Below, one piece after another: positions 11,656 through 25,020 of a stretch of DNA of 64,000 bases. Within the stretch, counting starts at the first letter, position 1, and the number at the start of each line of letters is the position of its first letter. The DNA is from Trichoplusia ni. Its lineage: Eukaryota; Arthropoda; Insecta; Lepidoptera; Noctuidae. The translations under genes and the position numbers were made by a program. The stretch is taken from contig NC_039493.1 of the NCBI RefSeq assembly GCF_003590095.1, positions 8,122,001 to 8,186,000 of the forward strand. Direction: 5' to 3'. Below the pieces are notes generated by a model, which was given only the letters and a program-made list of their open reading frames with translations, had not been told where the DNA came from and searched no databases.

Positions 11656-13334
11656 ATATGTAAATAAAATGCATGCACGCGTCTCAGCTCTCAATCATAT
11701 CTCTGCTGCATGAGAGACTGCAATGAATATACATCTACAATATACAATTATATATTTTACTTTGTCCTCATACAAAAGCTTTAATACTTTCACATTTTCC
11801 TTTCTGACAAAAATACGCATAGCTCTGAAATATTTCGTTGCGTATGCGAAATTCTCGAGTCGCATTTTCGTGTACATTCTCACGTATATTTGTATGTTTC
11901 CAGGTAAATCCTCGCTCCGTCCGGTAGCACAAGTCTTTATAAATTCAGGTAAGAATTATACTCTAGTTTTATTCAGTCATGTGGTATGGAGAATTGATTT
12001 AGGGAAATAGAGCTTCAATGGCAGCGTTTTAATCACTCTTGCAATGATCACTCTGTTTCGAGAAGCATACCATAAGTATTTATTCGATATTTTACAGGAA
12101 ACCACTATCCTAATTCTAAATTCAGTCACCTAATTTAATAAATATAAAGTAACCTATTAACTTAATAAGTTTATAAAATTATTAAGTCAGAAGCTTTTAT
12201 CTGTTATCTTCTATGTTTTTGTAAGCCTAACCAATAAGTAAATACTAACAATTTTGTTAAAAAATCAGCCACCACTTATATTATTGCTAGCTCGACAAAA
12301 ACCTAGTGTATTTTAAACCATTAAAAAGGATTATATAGTATGTTCAGTTGCGTAATGTCCAATTACTTAATGCAACGTAAACAACATACAGGATGTTGCC
12401 GTGCCAAGCATTTATGTAATGTACGGCTATGAAAAGTGCTGTTTAATTTACGTTCTAATAATTTTGATGATACGATAGGGCTTTGTTTCCCTTGCTAAAT
12501 AAGTATCACTAGAGCTTTTTTGAATGAACCCTATATTATCAACAAGCACTTAGATTGAGAATTTACTGTAATTAATAAATAACTATAAAAACTATTTTGG
12601 TAGTCTTAACTTGTCTTCTTGTTTGCCGGAGTATATTATTAGGTGTATTGTGTATTTAGTCCCAATTGACAAACATTCTGGCATAATGAAAACGTCTCGT
12701 AGTAAAATGGTATAGAACTTCCTCAATAAACTACTTTAAATTATTACAAAAAAATAATAGAAAAAATATGTCTGGGCAGGCCTGGAATCTGTGAGCTCTG
12801 GGATTGTATTTGGTGATAAATAAAAACTACAGTAAAACCAGTGAAATGATTATATTTGCTTCTAGTTCCGTTTAGGATAAAGGATGATTCGTAGACCATA
12901 GGCATTTCATATATTTTCTTTTACCAACGGCCTTTAGTACCTTAAATCGGAAATGTACCACTGTTTATAAATCTAGTTAGCAACAATCAAATCGACATGC
13001 ATTTTTCCTTACTTTAATAGTGTAACAGTTCTTTTATTACCGACCTATAGTGTTATCTCAAAACAGCTGGTGGTTATTTACGACACGTTATTCAAAGAAG
13101 TGTTTTACTTTATCGTTAAAACAATATTAATATATTACCATAAAGAAAACAATATTTACAACATTACTAAATGACATATTTGCAGTTTTAAAACAATATT
13201 AAAGTTCAATCAATAAAAAAAAAAGAATCAATACATAATCCCTGCCAAAATCGGTAAACGTGCCCAGAAGGCTGGCTGCATTGTCACGATGTATGGCCAT
13301 GCTAATTCTTTGGGCAAAATACAGACCAGCGTTT

Positions 13335-13500
13335 TGACCATGGGTAGAGTCGACCAAACGCGGTTTTCCATATTTTCTCACAGTTTAAACCTTCCCTGTA
13401 CTGCTAGGAATATTTCAAAACTTAAATTAGCCAAATTGGATCAACCGTTCTCGTGTTCTAGCGAGGCTAACATACAGCAATTCATTTTTATATATATAAT
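13335..13500 (-). repeat. Dispersed repeat family X, copy 2
   Basis: The minus strand carries GAATTGCTG...GCCTCGCTAGAACACGAGAACGG, then AAATATTCCTAGCAGTACAGGGAAGG, matching copies 1 and 3. The open frames on both strands here are shadows of the repeat. Confidence 0.6.
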
Positions 13501-16500
13501 AAGAAAAAGAAGATAATATAGATTATTAATTCGACGTGAAAGTTTTTTGTTTTAATCGCTCTACTTCCTGCGTGACTCATATTTCTTAGAGTAGTTACTC
13601 AAATGTAAGTAAGTACCTTGTAAAATAAAGCGTCTTTGTTTTTTTGTGTCTTTACGGTAACTTTTATTGGAGGTTGAATGCTGCACAAAAAAAGGTATGC
13701 GAGATTAATAAACTCTCGTCCCACGCTGGTATTTACGGTACATGTTTTTTTTTAGTTATTACTTATTTATGACAGGTAATCTTAAATGACATCTTATGCC
13801 TTTTACTCAAAGAGAACTTCATGTATGCTGTAGGTTGCGTTGGCTTTCCTCACCAAAGTGACTAATCGAGTCGCTGTTATTAATGTTTTTTGAATTAATC
13901 ATTTTACTGTTTACACTTAACGGCTACAACATATTGTTAGGTACATAGAATTAGATGGATTTGCCGTTTGTTTTTCTTTACAATCAAAATACTAAGTTTT
14001 TTTTTGTAGTATGGTTTCATATTTGGGCGTTCACGAACAAATTGTGCAAAATATATCCGTGGTTGTTTTCGCTAAAAATATGCAGCGAAGGTCGACATAG
14101 TTTTTTAAATTAATATAAACAGCTTTGAACCAAATAAACATCGGCAGTTTCCATTCATATCAAAGAACGGGGATTAATTGAATGTAGAAATCAACACCTG
14201 ATTGCAAAACGTAGAAAGTCGAAAAGTGGAAAATAGATCGCGAGTTTTATTGCACCAGATTGTCTTCTTATCAAAGGTTGTTGACAGTTTATTAATATCA
14301 TGATGTTTTCAGCATTATTTTGTTTATTCGTCCTTTACGTGGAAGTGATAATGCGATTACCATCAATCGTCTATTAAGATTGCTTTTTTGATGGCTCCGA
14401 ACTTATTAACAAACTGTTTTGTGTTGTCACAAAAGATGTTTTTAATTATGTGTTCCTAGCAAATGTACTAATTGACTCATAGATTGGAGATTACACAAGT
14501 GCAGAGTACCTACATTCTATTTTCTGTCCTTATTGATATAATACTGCTATAGCTCATGACTAGACAGAAGTAACTTTATGTCTCAAATATATCTTTATAT
14601 AATTTATAGCTGAAACTTCATGGAATATAGCAACTATTTCTTTAGAAATATAAACCCTGCTTTTAATATTACACAAACTTGGGCCTGCAACCACGGTTAG
14701 AACCGCGACTTCTTACATGATTACTTACCTAGTACATAGCGTAGAGCCTCATCAGAGGGAGCAGGCCACCTAATCTTATCACTTAACACGAATGTATTCT
14801 CGCCAATGTGAACATTAATCAACTTTATTGCAGTCTAGTTTTGACAACTCAATTATAATTATTTAAGAATGTGGTGCTACAATCGGCAGTAATAAAATAA
14901 TCTATAAATTTTTAACTACATTAGACTTTATTATAACAAGGATATCGTTATAAATACTATAGAAGACAGTTAATACTCAATAGATTTACGATGTATAATG
15001 TAAATAATTTTAATTTGTTGACCTCGTTAGCAACTATTTTTAGAAGACCTTTACTTAAGTAATGTACAAATTGTTTAAAATTAGCTTTATCATGAAGGCT
15101 TAGTAATACAAAACCGGACACGACATATTTCGCAATTTTTTCTATTTTTGAAAATAGGTATTATTGAACAGACTAACCTTTCCTTCGGTTTGTGTTTTGA
15201 TAATTTGACTGGATTTTCTTTACTTACATATATGTTGTATCCCAACAATATCGATTTAAAAACAAAAATTAATTAGACGTATAAAACTTACACACACTTG
15301 AAATCTAGATTCTTCATCTATTTGTTCCAGAGAGCGGGAGTGAGCGATCCTTGGTAGATACCTTAATGTCTGCCACATACCTACAGCTAGCTGTTTATTT
15401 CCATTCATATATATTTATTAATGTTATCTTCAGAGAATCAAGTTTTCGTTAGATAATCGCCACTATTTCATATCACCTTTTTAAAAACGTGCCCGAATAC
15501 TAGAATTAACTTTATCATTGCAATACCTAAAACTATCCTCTTTGACAAATAAAACAGGTTTATGAATACATTATTAATATAGAACCGATATTAACTGGTA
15601 TGATATTGTGTGGCATTTATTATGTTTTATGTTCAATAGACGATTTTAGTAGCTTTATTAAATGCTTATCTAGGATTCCGTATCCGAATAGTCTTCAACA
15701 AATAATTTCAATAACTTTTTAAATACAATTTTAAGTATAAAATCGCCAAAAAGCTATTTTAATTTACTTCTAATATCACTACACAAGCCTTGCATCGCGT
15801 GTGACGTCACTTGTCAATTTGTTGTTGACAAGTTAAACTTCCGAACATACTAATATACTTCCCAGCATTAAATAAGGTGATACGTAAGTAACTGAGTCAC
15901 TTCGTACGCACGGGCATATATTTTACCATATTGAATGCGTCTCACCTTTGTATCTTTAAAGATTTAATAAAAGAATAATATTTAATGTAAAAAGTAGGTA
16001 TTAATGGAATATTTGATATATTAATTAAAAATATAATCGATAAAAAAAATATTACTTATTTTTTCAAATTTAGCTTTCGGACTCATTAGACTTTTTAAGC
16101 CAAAAACTCAATCTATTCCAAAAATCGTCCATCCTCATATTATATAAGCCAAGACTTAATTTATTGTGAAGCGCAGTCTTCAAAGAAGTTATTAAATTAT
16201 ATTAAAAATAGCCTGTCGTTTAATAAATATGCACAAAATAAACAGTTTTATTTTAAAATATAACTGTACTGGTTGAAATAGTCTCCCGTGTCTACAAGGT
16301 AAACACATCGCATCGGAAAAATAAACTAGCTCCTCTCTATCAGGTTTTATTCGGTTTTCTGACTGGTTGTTTGGTCTGCGTTGTTGGCTTTAGCCGTGCA
16401 CTGAAACGAATGTTTGTGTACTACCATCGCGTGAACGAGAAAAATAAGGTACATTGACGTGTTGATTGGAATTCCTTTATTTATGATTTTTTTTTAACAT

Positions 16501-17257
16501 TTAATTGGTATTTTTAAACATTTATTTACTTTTATATCGTTTTATGAATTTAAAGGTACAACTTTCTGACAGAAAATAATTCTTGAACCGGAATCTTCCT
16601 TTTGTTGTACAAAATCCACAGAATGTCAAAAAATGGACTAATTAATTAATTCTTCCAAATGTTGACTGTTCTTGAGCTATATGCCAACCTTTTACTTTAG
16701 TAGGGATTTAGAAAAAGGACTTAGCTTTAGCTAGAAGAAGTAACTTAGCTTAGTTTTTTGAATAAAACATTGATAAATTATAATTTTGGATCGTTAAATT
16801 CTTAAAAAGCAATAAACATGCAAACATGCAAAATATTTTATGTAGCGTAATTAATAATAAAATAACACTGTTTAGCATTTTTATAGCGCTAATGAGGGAA
16901 TGGAGGATATTTATTAGTCTAATAGGTATATTCAAATAACCTGTTCATTATTGTCAAGTGTAATATTATATGCAATCATATGAAGCAAGCTTGTCATTTT
17001 CAACAATTCAATTTTGATTGCTTCTATTACCTAACTGTCCCAAATCGGACAAAGACATAAGAACAACATTAATTAAAACATTTACTTTTATTTTGGTATT
17101 TGGTTTAAATTAATTTTCACATGCACCAATTTGAGAATCCCTGAATCCCTTCTTCACTGATCATGTGCTGAAATTATAATTGATAACACTAATATCACAG
17201 CACGATCAGCCTATTAAACTAATAGATTCAATTATGTTCTGCGATAAGGTTCAGATT

Positions 17258-17263
17258 TTTATT
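17258..17263 (-). promoter_or_regulatory. Possible poly(A) signal of gene A
   Basis: AATAAA on the minus strand about 93 nt after the gene A stop codon. A second AATAAA (17359-17364) overlaps the last codons and stop. Which of the two is used cannot be decided from sequence. Confidence 0.4.
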
Positions 17264-17355
17264 TACACAAAATCGCAACTCTATTGTAGAGTAGAGAGTA
17301 AGAACATAATACGATTAAATTTATATTAAACATCAAAAGACAGATTATAGATAAT

Positions 17356-20300
17356 TCATTTATTAATATTACTAGATTCAGTCTTCAGTTTCTTCATCCG
17401 CCTACTTCTTACAAACAGTTCAATCGGCCACAATATTAAGAACATCAAGTAGAACAAAGTTATGACGTAGAAAGCCGCATCGTAATTATTTGTGTAATCC
17501 CTTATGGCGCCTGAAACAAATATCATAGCAATTACTTACATGCGGCAAAGTATTGTTCCAATTGTTATGGGTCTTTGTAATGTTACTGATATTATAAACG
17601 CGAAAGTTTGTATGTATGGATGCAAAATGTTTTTTTAGGCAATAACCACTAAACAGATTTAGACAAAATTTATTTTTAATTTCTCCATATTTTGGTTGCC
17701 GTCATAGTCAAAATACTACGATCAAAACTAAGGGTAGATACAATTCTGTTTATGAGAGTTAAATTAAAGAATAAGGTCATTAAAATATAAAAACCAAGAA
17801 TCTATTACTTACCCACTACAGGGCCTAAGACCATACTCGTTACTCCAAGGACTAGAAGGCAGAAACCCATAGCTGCTGTAAACTTTTCTGGTGCTACAGC
17901 ATCGGATATCACCATTGGCATGAGCACAGCAATGACACAGTGAGACACTCCCATTAAAGCGGTGTACACCAAAACTGTAGTCACCCCAGCTGAAGGACTC
18001 CACAGCAATCCTGGAAAGAATTCATGAAAACATGAAACATTTTTATCCAGCCATTTAATATACTTCTTCTCTTTTTTATATCTAAAAATGAATTGTTATT
18101 CGTTAGTCTCGCTAAATCTCAAGAACGGCTGAACCGATGTGGCTTATTTTAGTCTTGAAATATTCGTAGCAGTCCAAGGAAGGTATAAACCGTTTTATGA
18201 AATGAAAAAAAAATTTACATCAAGTTTTAGGCACTGTTAGACATCTAGTATAATATGATTAATTACGGTATACTACAATTATTTGTTTTAAATCATTAAA
18301 AAAGGTATTCTTACCAAATCTTGAAAAGACTGCTACACCAATTCCAAATACGTATATTTTTTGGACCCCCAACTGGTCAACCCATTTAGAAATAAATATT
18401 AAAAGTACTCTTGTAATCATATCTCCGAATCCATAAGCCATTATGGATAGTGCCACATTTTCCTGAAAAAATAAAATTTATGAATTAATTGATGTTTTGA
18501 AGTATAAATAAGAAAAGCTTCTTACTGTCAAGATATAGAATTGGAAGTGGCTTATTATACAGAGTCATTAATAAAATAACAATGGTTTTGACTTACCTGA
18601 CTCCATTCCATAGTGTACAAGTATTGTGGAAATATCATCAAGTATAAATTATCAGCTGTTAAAACGATTGCAGGGCCCAGACATGGGCAGGTTAATATAA
18701 ACGATTTACAAAGCTCTATATCTAAAAATGATTCCAGCGCTTTCCTGTAATAACATAACAAAAATAAATGAATAAGTAAGTTTTCACATGGGCTACTCAA
18801 TAGCATTTTTCTTATATCTGTTTATTTCTGTTTCTGAAAAACAGTTTTTGCCAATTCATCCATCTCAATCATTAGCGACTAAGTTACATAAAAATCATGG
18901 AAGGAAACGGATTTTACCTCAAAAAACTTTTCTTGAGATTGTCTTCAGAATAACCTTCATAGTTTAACTTTGTGATGTTTTCTTCTATATCGGTTAATTT
19001 TATAACTGGTGTGTCGAGCTTCTTTTCACCAACTTTTTCGGTTAAGGGTTCATCTAAAAAGAAAATAAATACAACTTGTTAATTCTGTAAAAGAAATATA
19101 GTTAAGACTATGCAATATTTTCGAATGATGAGGCTTTAAAACATTACTGTTTATGCAATCAGTCCTGTTCAATAAACCTTGGGTCTACCACCTCCTCTCA
19201 TATCAAAACTATAGCAGTTTTTTTATTCCAAACATGATCTTTGGTTTATAGAAAACTGTGCTTCTACACTAGCGTGCATTAAGCAAGAGTGTTTCTTGTG
19301 AGATGACGTCAGATAAAAAGGCAGAGAAGAAGGAAACATTTTGCGCCGACCCCAAATAAAGGAACTGGGATAAGGGCAGGGGAATGATTATATCTTGTTT
19401 GTACGTGTAATAATCTTGGTTCAATAGGTGTAGGGAGAGCCCGTAAAGTCAAAAACTAACACTTACAAGTTTCGGGAGCTCCTGGAATCTCAACTTTCTT
19501 CAGGTGCCGTTTGATCGGCTGGAACGTGAGTACTGCGAACACATTGCTCAAAGATATTCCAGCTAGGATTATCATACAGCCGCGGAAACCATACCGTTCT
19601 AATGCCCATTTAATAAACATAGGTGCTACCATAGTCAAAATGCCTGAAAAAAATAACATGAAAAGTTTGGTGATGTGAATTACGATAACAGATTCTGTTG
19701 CAAATTTAAATTTGAGGCTCACTGTTTTGATAAGTAGAGCATCGCTTTAATTCTTATAAAGTAATCTCAGAGTTTCATCGAAGTCTGCATAAATAATTTA
19801 ATAATTTTAAATCCACTAAAGATAAACAAAATTGTATTTACTTCTTTTTCTAATTATCTGACTGACTCACCTGTCACAGTCTGTACGAAGCTCATTACTA
19901 ACACCCTTTTCTTGACAAAGTAATCGTTCATAGCGGTAAACGTCAGGGTCATAATTATTCCTAAGCCAGAGCCCTGCAAAACATAAAAATATTTAAACGT
20001 TACGTTTGTTTGTTTGTTTGTTTAAAGTCATTTTCATACAATTTTATAAAGAAAAGTGCATATATTTTAGTTTTAGTAAAGCAATAAATTAAATGAGTGC
20101 TGAAATGCATGATTAGCATTTTCATTACTTAATGAAAATTTGCAAATGAATAGTAAACGATATCTTCCTTTAAAGCTCCAATCACAGTTAAATTCCAGTG
20201 TTTTCTGAATTAAAAGAGAGCAATTCTTTAATATTTACAAACTCACCTGCATTACTCCTTGGAAAATATAAAAATGAAGTTTTGTCGTCATTATAATCTG

Positions 20301-22098
20301 TCCAAAAGTACCTCCGCAGTAGACAATGACTGCTGCGAAAGCCAATTTGCGTAGTGACATTCTTTTAAGCAGCGCACTTGTGAAAAAACCTGAAAGTATT
20401 AGGAAGAAATGACAGTACACCAATATATAATCATAGGTAGTATCCAAACTGAAGTAGACAATGACTTAAAAATTGGATAATGAAGGAATTATGAATGAAG
20501 TGCAAGTGCTTAAAAACTGCTCCTTTTACTAGTTTATTTTGATTATAAGGTATGTAAATTTAACTTAGAAGTAGTTTGTCGTTTTCCATTTTTAATGTAT
20601 TTTAGTTAAATTACCAGAAAAGGCGACAGCCATGCAGACTATTCCCGCTGATAAGGTGACGTCTGCCGATGTCATCCCTACTTCGGTCATAAAGTCGTTG
20701 TAGATCATACCGAAGCATCCTGCAAACCCGGTGGTCGATGTCTGAAATCAACCAAAAAAAATGTGTGAACAAAAATATTTTAGCTTTATGTCAACTTCAT
20801 ATTGTAAGCAGCATTGATACAGAAACAACTAATAGAGTATAAGAGATGACTAGGGATTTCGTATTTTTCAAATACTCGGCAAAAACGCAGAACTAATTTT
20901 TATTGCACAAAAGTATTAACGATTGAAATCTTTTCTTGGGGTCTTCATAATTATTTAAATAAAATCTAGAGGCCTATTACCACGTCTCAAAGTAACATGT
21001 TATTATTGTCGTTGAAAAGCGCGTTACACGGTACCGAACAGCGTCTCTCTTGCACAACAGCCTTTAGTAATATTATTTTCGTACTCTTGAGGTCGGTGCG
21101 TTGGCCAACAACAAATTAAGAAAATAATATTTGAAGGATAAGCAATGTGTTAGGTTGAAGAAGCAACAAAATTCAAATTGCACATTATTCGAAAGCTAAA
21201 TTTCAGAAAATTGAAGATTTAATTTAATTATTGATGGGCATGGTATTACCTATATTTAGGTATTTTAGTACGTTATCTTTGGTCATTATTGTACGCTTTT
21301 AAGATATACCTTTTTACTTGCTTATGTCTTACTGCAAGGATTATTAGATATTGTTAAGGGATAAATTTTAATATTGTGCAATTTTGAACAGCAATATATT
21401 TAATCGCTAGATTATGACGTTAAATAAAGACTTTTCCATTCATTGTAACTTTTTGTAGAATTTGACTTAACGAGTTGATAACACCGCGTAAAAGTAAGAT
21501 TAAATTAGGCTAATATTTACTCGACTCAGAAAAAACACGTGTATTTTTTTGCGAAATAATTTTATGAGTGAATATTTTTAACTGTATTTTTTATTTATAT
21601 TTTAATTTTGAATAGTCAGTAAATATTTTCGAATTAATAGTGCCAATGAAAAATGACTTCAAGGACCTTTCAAGAATCATAATAATTATTAGTTCATTTA
21701 ATTTAAAACAGCTCTGATTTTATTGTACCGTTACTGGATAAAATAATTTGATACTTTAGAACTTTTGAAGCTTTTAATTTTTAACAGTTATAGCACAAAA
21801 TATATTTTGATAATAATACAAATTACGTTACCATTAATAATACATAAGTAATTTGACAATCTTCTGTTAGAAAGTTAATTTTTTAAAACACATTTTATCA
21901 CCAGTCAGGTTACCGCGCTTTTCCGCATTGTAAGTTATTGCACACGCATCTCAGAGCTTATGACGCTTTTGTATATTTACTTACAAAAACCACAATCGCG
22001 GCTAATGCCACCACATAACCCCATCCACCATCGGGCGCCACAAGTTCATATTGCTTCGACAACAACTGATAACTATCTTTCCTCTCCTTGACACTCAT
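17356..22098 (-). CDS. Gene A: MCT-like MFS transporter, 482 aa, 10 exons, complete
   Basis: Exons in transcription order: 22098-21985, 20741-20615, 20389-20247, 19973-19871, 19643-19467, 19053-18918, 18744-18597, 18462-18315, 18010-17813, 17510-17356 (stop TGA). All introns are GT-AG and the frame stays open throughout (1,449 nt). Family: SLC16/monocarboxylate transporter, 12 helices, plasma membrane. Evidence: PDGGWGYVV (residues 22-30) is MCT motif 1, and YFVKKRVLVMSFVQTVTG (146-163) is MCT motif 2 between helices 4 and 5. Helix 8 carries the Asp330-x3-Arg334 pair (GDMITR) matching the Asp/Arg required for proton-coupled transport in mammalian MCT1. The charged central loop spans about 210-270, and SHCVIAVLMPMVISDAV lies in helix 10. 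By eye-alignment, the helix-1 lysine of MCT1 is replaced (glycine here), so substrate or coupling may differ. 482 aa is short but normal for insect members. The substrate is unknown. Confidence 0.93.
17578..17730 (+). mobile_element. Helitron-like repeat fragment in intron 9 of gene A
   Basis: Begins TGATATTATAAACGCGAAAGTTTGTATGTATGG, the usual start of a dispersed lepidopteran element, but I do not see a CTAGT end. Truncated copy. Confidence 0.4.
18082..18212 (+). repeat. Dispersed repeat family X, copy 3, in intron 8 of gene A
   Basis: Contains GTCTCGCTAAATCTCAAGAACGGCTGAACCG and TTTTAGTCTTGAAATATTCGTAGCAGTCCAAGGAAGG, the best preserved of the three copies. It lies antisense to the transporter and leaves the splice sites intact. 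Confidence 0.65.
19325..19402 (+). mobile_element. Retroelement fragment in intron 5 of gene A
   Basis: Contains TTGCGCCGACCCCAAATAAAGGAACTGGGATAAGGGCAGG, a phrase I recognise from the tail of a common lepidopteran non-LTR element. It is an old short fragment with no coding capacity. Confidence 0.4.
20004..20023. repeat. TTTG microsatellite in intron 3 of gene A
   Basis: About five units of GTTT/TTTG. Potentially polymorphic. Confidence 0.7.
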
Positions 22099-23028
22099 TT
22101 TGATACGTTTGACAGATCACAACACAACGATCACGGCATGTTCCCCGCTACCAGTTATATTATAATTCGTATTTACATAATATTTTATCTCATAAGCTAG
22201 GTTATTTTCTGTGCAATCAATGGGAATCTCTATTGAGATAATAGCATGTCGAATATGCCAGTCACATTGCGTTTGGCTTTGTTTGCAAGCTTATTTTTAA
22301 GTAATCTTTATTACGTTAGTTTTAGGAATGATTTCACCAGTTAATAAAACTGAGTTCATTTAATCTAAGTTTTTTCTGAAAGAGGTGATAATTATAGGTA
22401 ATTTTCAAATGTCGGAATTTAGAAGAAATAGTTTTTTTTTCTGAATTGCGTTGAGGATACTAAAGAAAGTTGGTCATAAACTTAAATTTGGAACGTTGAT
22501 CTGAGTTAAACAGTAGAACCGAGATTAGATTCAACTGATCGAGTTTAAGAGCAATTGTGAAATCTGCCTCAGTTTAGTATCATTGTGATGACATAGTAGT
22601 TCACAAACTTTAACCAGTTTTATGATTATTATGTTTTGATATGGTGTTAGTGACGAGCGCAGTGTCTGCTGATTGAACCCCACACGTGACGTTTATTCGT
22701 CTGACTCGCATTTTTCTATAACTGGGCGTGACTGCACGTGAATTGCGTTACTTTAAGAATGCAATAATGTGCTGTGTGTAATTTTTTAGAGCTGATTTTT
22801 TTTTAATCTTTGTTTATGTGACATACGATTAATACTAGTGATATCGACTTATTATACATATAATAAATGACTACAGAAGTAGCAAAAAGATAACGAACAA
22901 CCGATTTAAGCTTTCCTTTTTAAATGCTCTTAATATATTATTTTAATAAAAATGCTTGCCAAATTAGCATTATTATCTGTCTACACATCTCTATCCGTTT
23001 ATAATAAAGAAGTAAAAATATAAATCCA

Positions 23029-23270
23029 TTCTAATATTATAAATGCGAAAGTGTCTCTGAGAGTCTGACTACTGAACCGATAGTAATAAAATTTGGAACA
23101 TAGATAGTTTAAAGCCGGAGGAAGGACATGAGCTCCTTTATTACTGGAAAAAAGGGTTGAAGATAATGGGGGGGGTTAAGAGGTAATGGAAAATTTTATC
23201 CCGGAAACGGGAACCACCGCGCTCTGTAAAACCGAAGCCCACGCAAACGGAGTCGCGGGCAATAGCTAGT
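23029..23270 (+). mobile_element. Helitron-like element ending CTAGT
   Basis: Starts CTAATATTATAAATGCGAAAGTGTCTCTG and ends GGAGTCGCGGGCAATAGCTAGT. The CTAG|T terminus fits the CTRR-T rule of Helitron 3' ends. Non-autonomous, with no coding sequence. Confidence 0.55.
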
Positions 23271-23584
23271 TATCTATAAATAAAATGAACGGAGTAAGAA
23301 GTTTTTAAAAAAGACAAGACAAAGCTCCATCCTTCGACATGCGATCGATTATAATTTATAGTAGAGTTTGCAAGCGATGCCAAGCGAACGAACTTTGCTT
23401 ATTATATCCCAACTTGAAACTAACGTGAGATGAGACTGCGGTTAACGGGCGTGAAGTCTTGGAAAGCTGTTTAAAGCTAAGAGGGATATTTTCATTAGAA
23501 TAATAGTGTTTAACCTTCATTAAAATATCTCATCTAATTGATGCTTTGCCTTTACCGGTGTGTACCTCGACTATGCTGTCCAAT

Positions 23585-23640
23585 CTAACCGATCAAGTGC
23601 AAGTCTGACTCGCGACAATGTTCCTTACAGATTTTGTTTA
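23585..23640 (+). repeat. Fragment of the 'CAAGTGCGAGTC' repeat family
   Basis: Contains GATCAAGTGCAAGTCTGACTCGCGACAATGTTCC, which resembles the end of a dispersed lepidopteran repeat also seen at 38425 and, in more complete form, at 63017-63245. Confidence 0.4.
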
Positions 23641-24778
23641 AAAACGGTGTTATAAAGAAAAAATAATCGGGTAAGTGACAAGTGAAATTTTATCTTGATT
23701 TTTTTGTAACCTAACAAAGTATGACCATATTAATCGTTGCTATACCTCGATCATTATTTTGATTATTAATTGTTGTTATTACAGAAATATATCTGTGTAA
23801 ATGTTCATCTGTGTTCACCAATATAGATGGGAAACAGAATAACAAATGGTGACAAGAGTCCCTCCGTAATAGGCTTCTGTTTTTACTCTTGGTTATGGTA
23901 AACAAAAAAAGTGGTATTTTTCGGGAACATGCCGCAGTAACCTGCTCCGTCCAAAAGGAAGGTGGACGCCTGACTCTTGTTAGCTTCAACCATCTGATTA
24001 ATTCATCCTCCCCTTGTTACATACAGTATCAGAGGTGTTTTTATTTTTGAACTTCCATTTTCATCTTGTACCCAAAGCGTCTAAATAGTAATCAGAGTAA
24101 AGTCTCGTGCGGTAAGGGAAAACAAAGACGGCGAGTTTTAAATTTAATCAAAGTAGCTTAACGTTCAGCAACAGGCACCTCTAATACATTCCGATTGTCA
24201 AAAAATTAATATTATGTTGTATGTAACAAAATGTGCTTGAAATTTAGAAGATTTAAAACATACTTCTTTCATTTTACACATCACTAAAAAATACTGGCAA
24301 ATTGTCAACCGGATTGTATAAACCGACTTCTGTTGGCTGTACAATATCAGTAAATCCGACTAATATCTCCTAATATTGTGGACGCGAAAGTTTTTTTAGG
24401 TGTTTGAATGTGTGGATGTTTGTTCCTCTTTCACGCAAAAAAGTGGTTGAATTAAAATGAGCAATGAATCTTGTCTTGTGATCTGAGTGCTGCTGCTGTG
24501 TCATGCTTAGTTTGGAAACTTAAAATATTATCATACATTTACATAAAAAAATAAAGTAATGTGCTAAAGTAAACATGAAAGTTTTAAGAGAAACCGAAAT
24601 TATCTAGTATATAAAATTTTCGCTCGATTCTCATGAAATTTTGTGTGCGTATTGGTCAGGTCTGAGAATAGGACAACATCTATTTCTAGAACTAATAGGG
24701 CAAACCAATGTTGACAGGGACAGTTATTATAAATTTAATATTCTGTGCTATTTAATCTTCTTCTATCTAATATATAAA

Positions 24779-25018
24779 ACTAGCTGTTGCCCGCGACTTC
24801 GTCCCCGTGGGTAGAAGATATGTAAGTTATGATTTATACCTGCCCTGTCTTTTTTTCACATTTTCGGTATATTCGGTCCTATTAGTCGCAGCGTGATGGT
24901 TATAGCCTAAAGCCTTCTTCGATGAATGGTCTTTTCAACACAAAAATAATTTTTCAATTTGGACCAGTAGTTTCCGAGATAAGCGCGTTCAAACAAACAA
25001 ACTCTTCAGCTTTATATC
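24779..25018 (-). mobile_element. Helitron-like (Lep1-type) element, family Y copy 1
   Basis: Read on the minus strand it runs from an AAGCTGAAGAGTTTGTTTG start to a GGGACGAAGTCGCGGGCAACAGCTAGT end. Copies 2 and 3 are at 37352-37596 and 59587-59830. The family resembles the lepidopteran Lep1-type non-autonomous Helitrons; the assignment is from memory of the terminal sequence. Confidence 0.6.
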
Positions 25019-25020
25019 TT

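Larger units (their letters stand above)
7388..17250. other. Spacer between the small ORF and gene A, no gene recognised
   Basis: Roughly 10 kb of AT-rich DNA with scattered repeats, listed separately: a GC-rich insertion fragment at 7678, a SINE region at 9555-10262, and two copies of a dispersed repeat at 11505 and 13335. The open frames at 11695-12010, 13199-13516 and 16750-16935 lie in repeats or low-complexity AT-rich DNA and show no domain, so I do not call them. Confidence 0.5.

Noticed and set aside
23711..23989. 92-codon minus-strand frame
   Set aside because: No domain. It lies in a repeat-rich spacer, and the sequence around GTCAGGCGTCCACCTTCC looks like part of a dispersed repeat.
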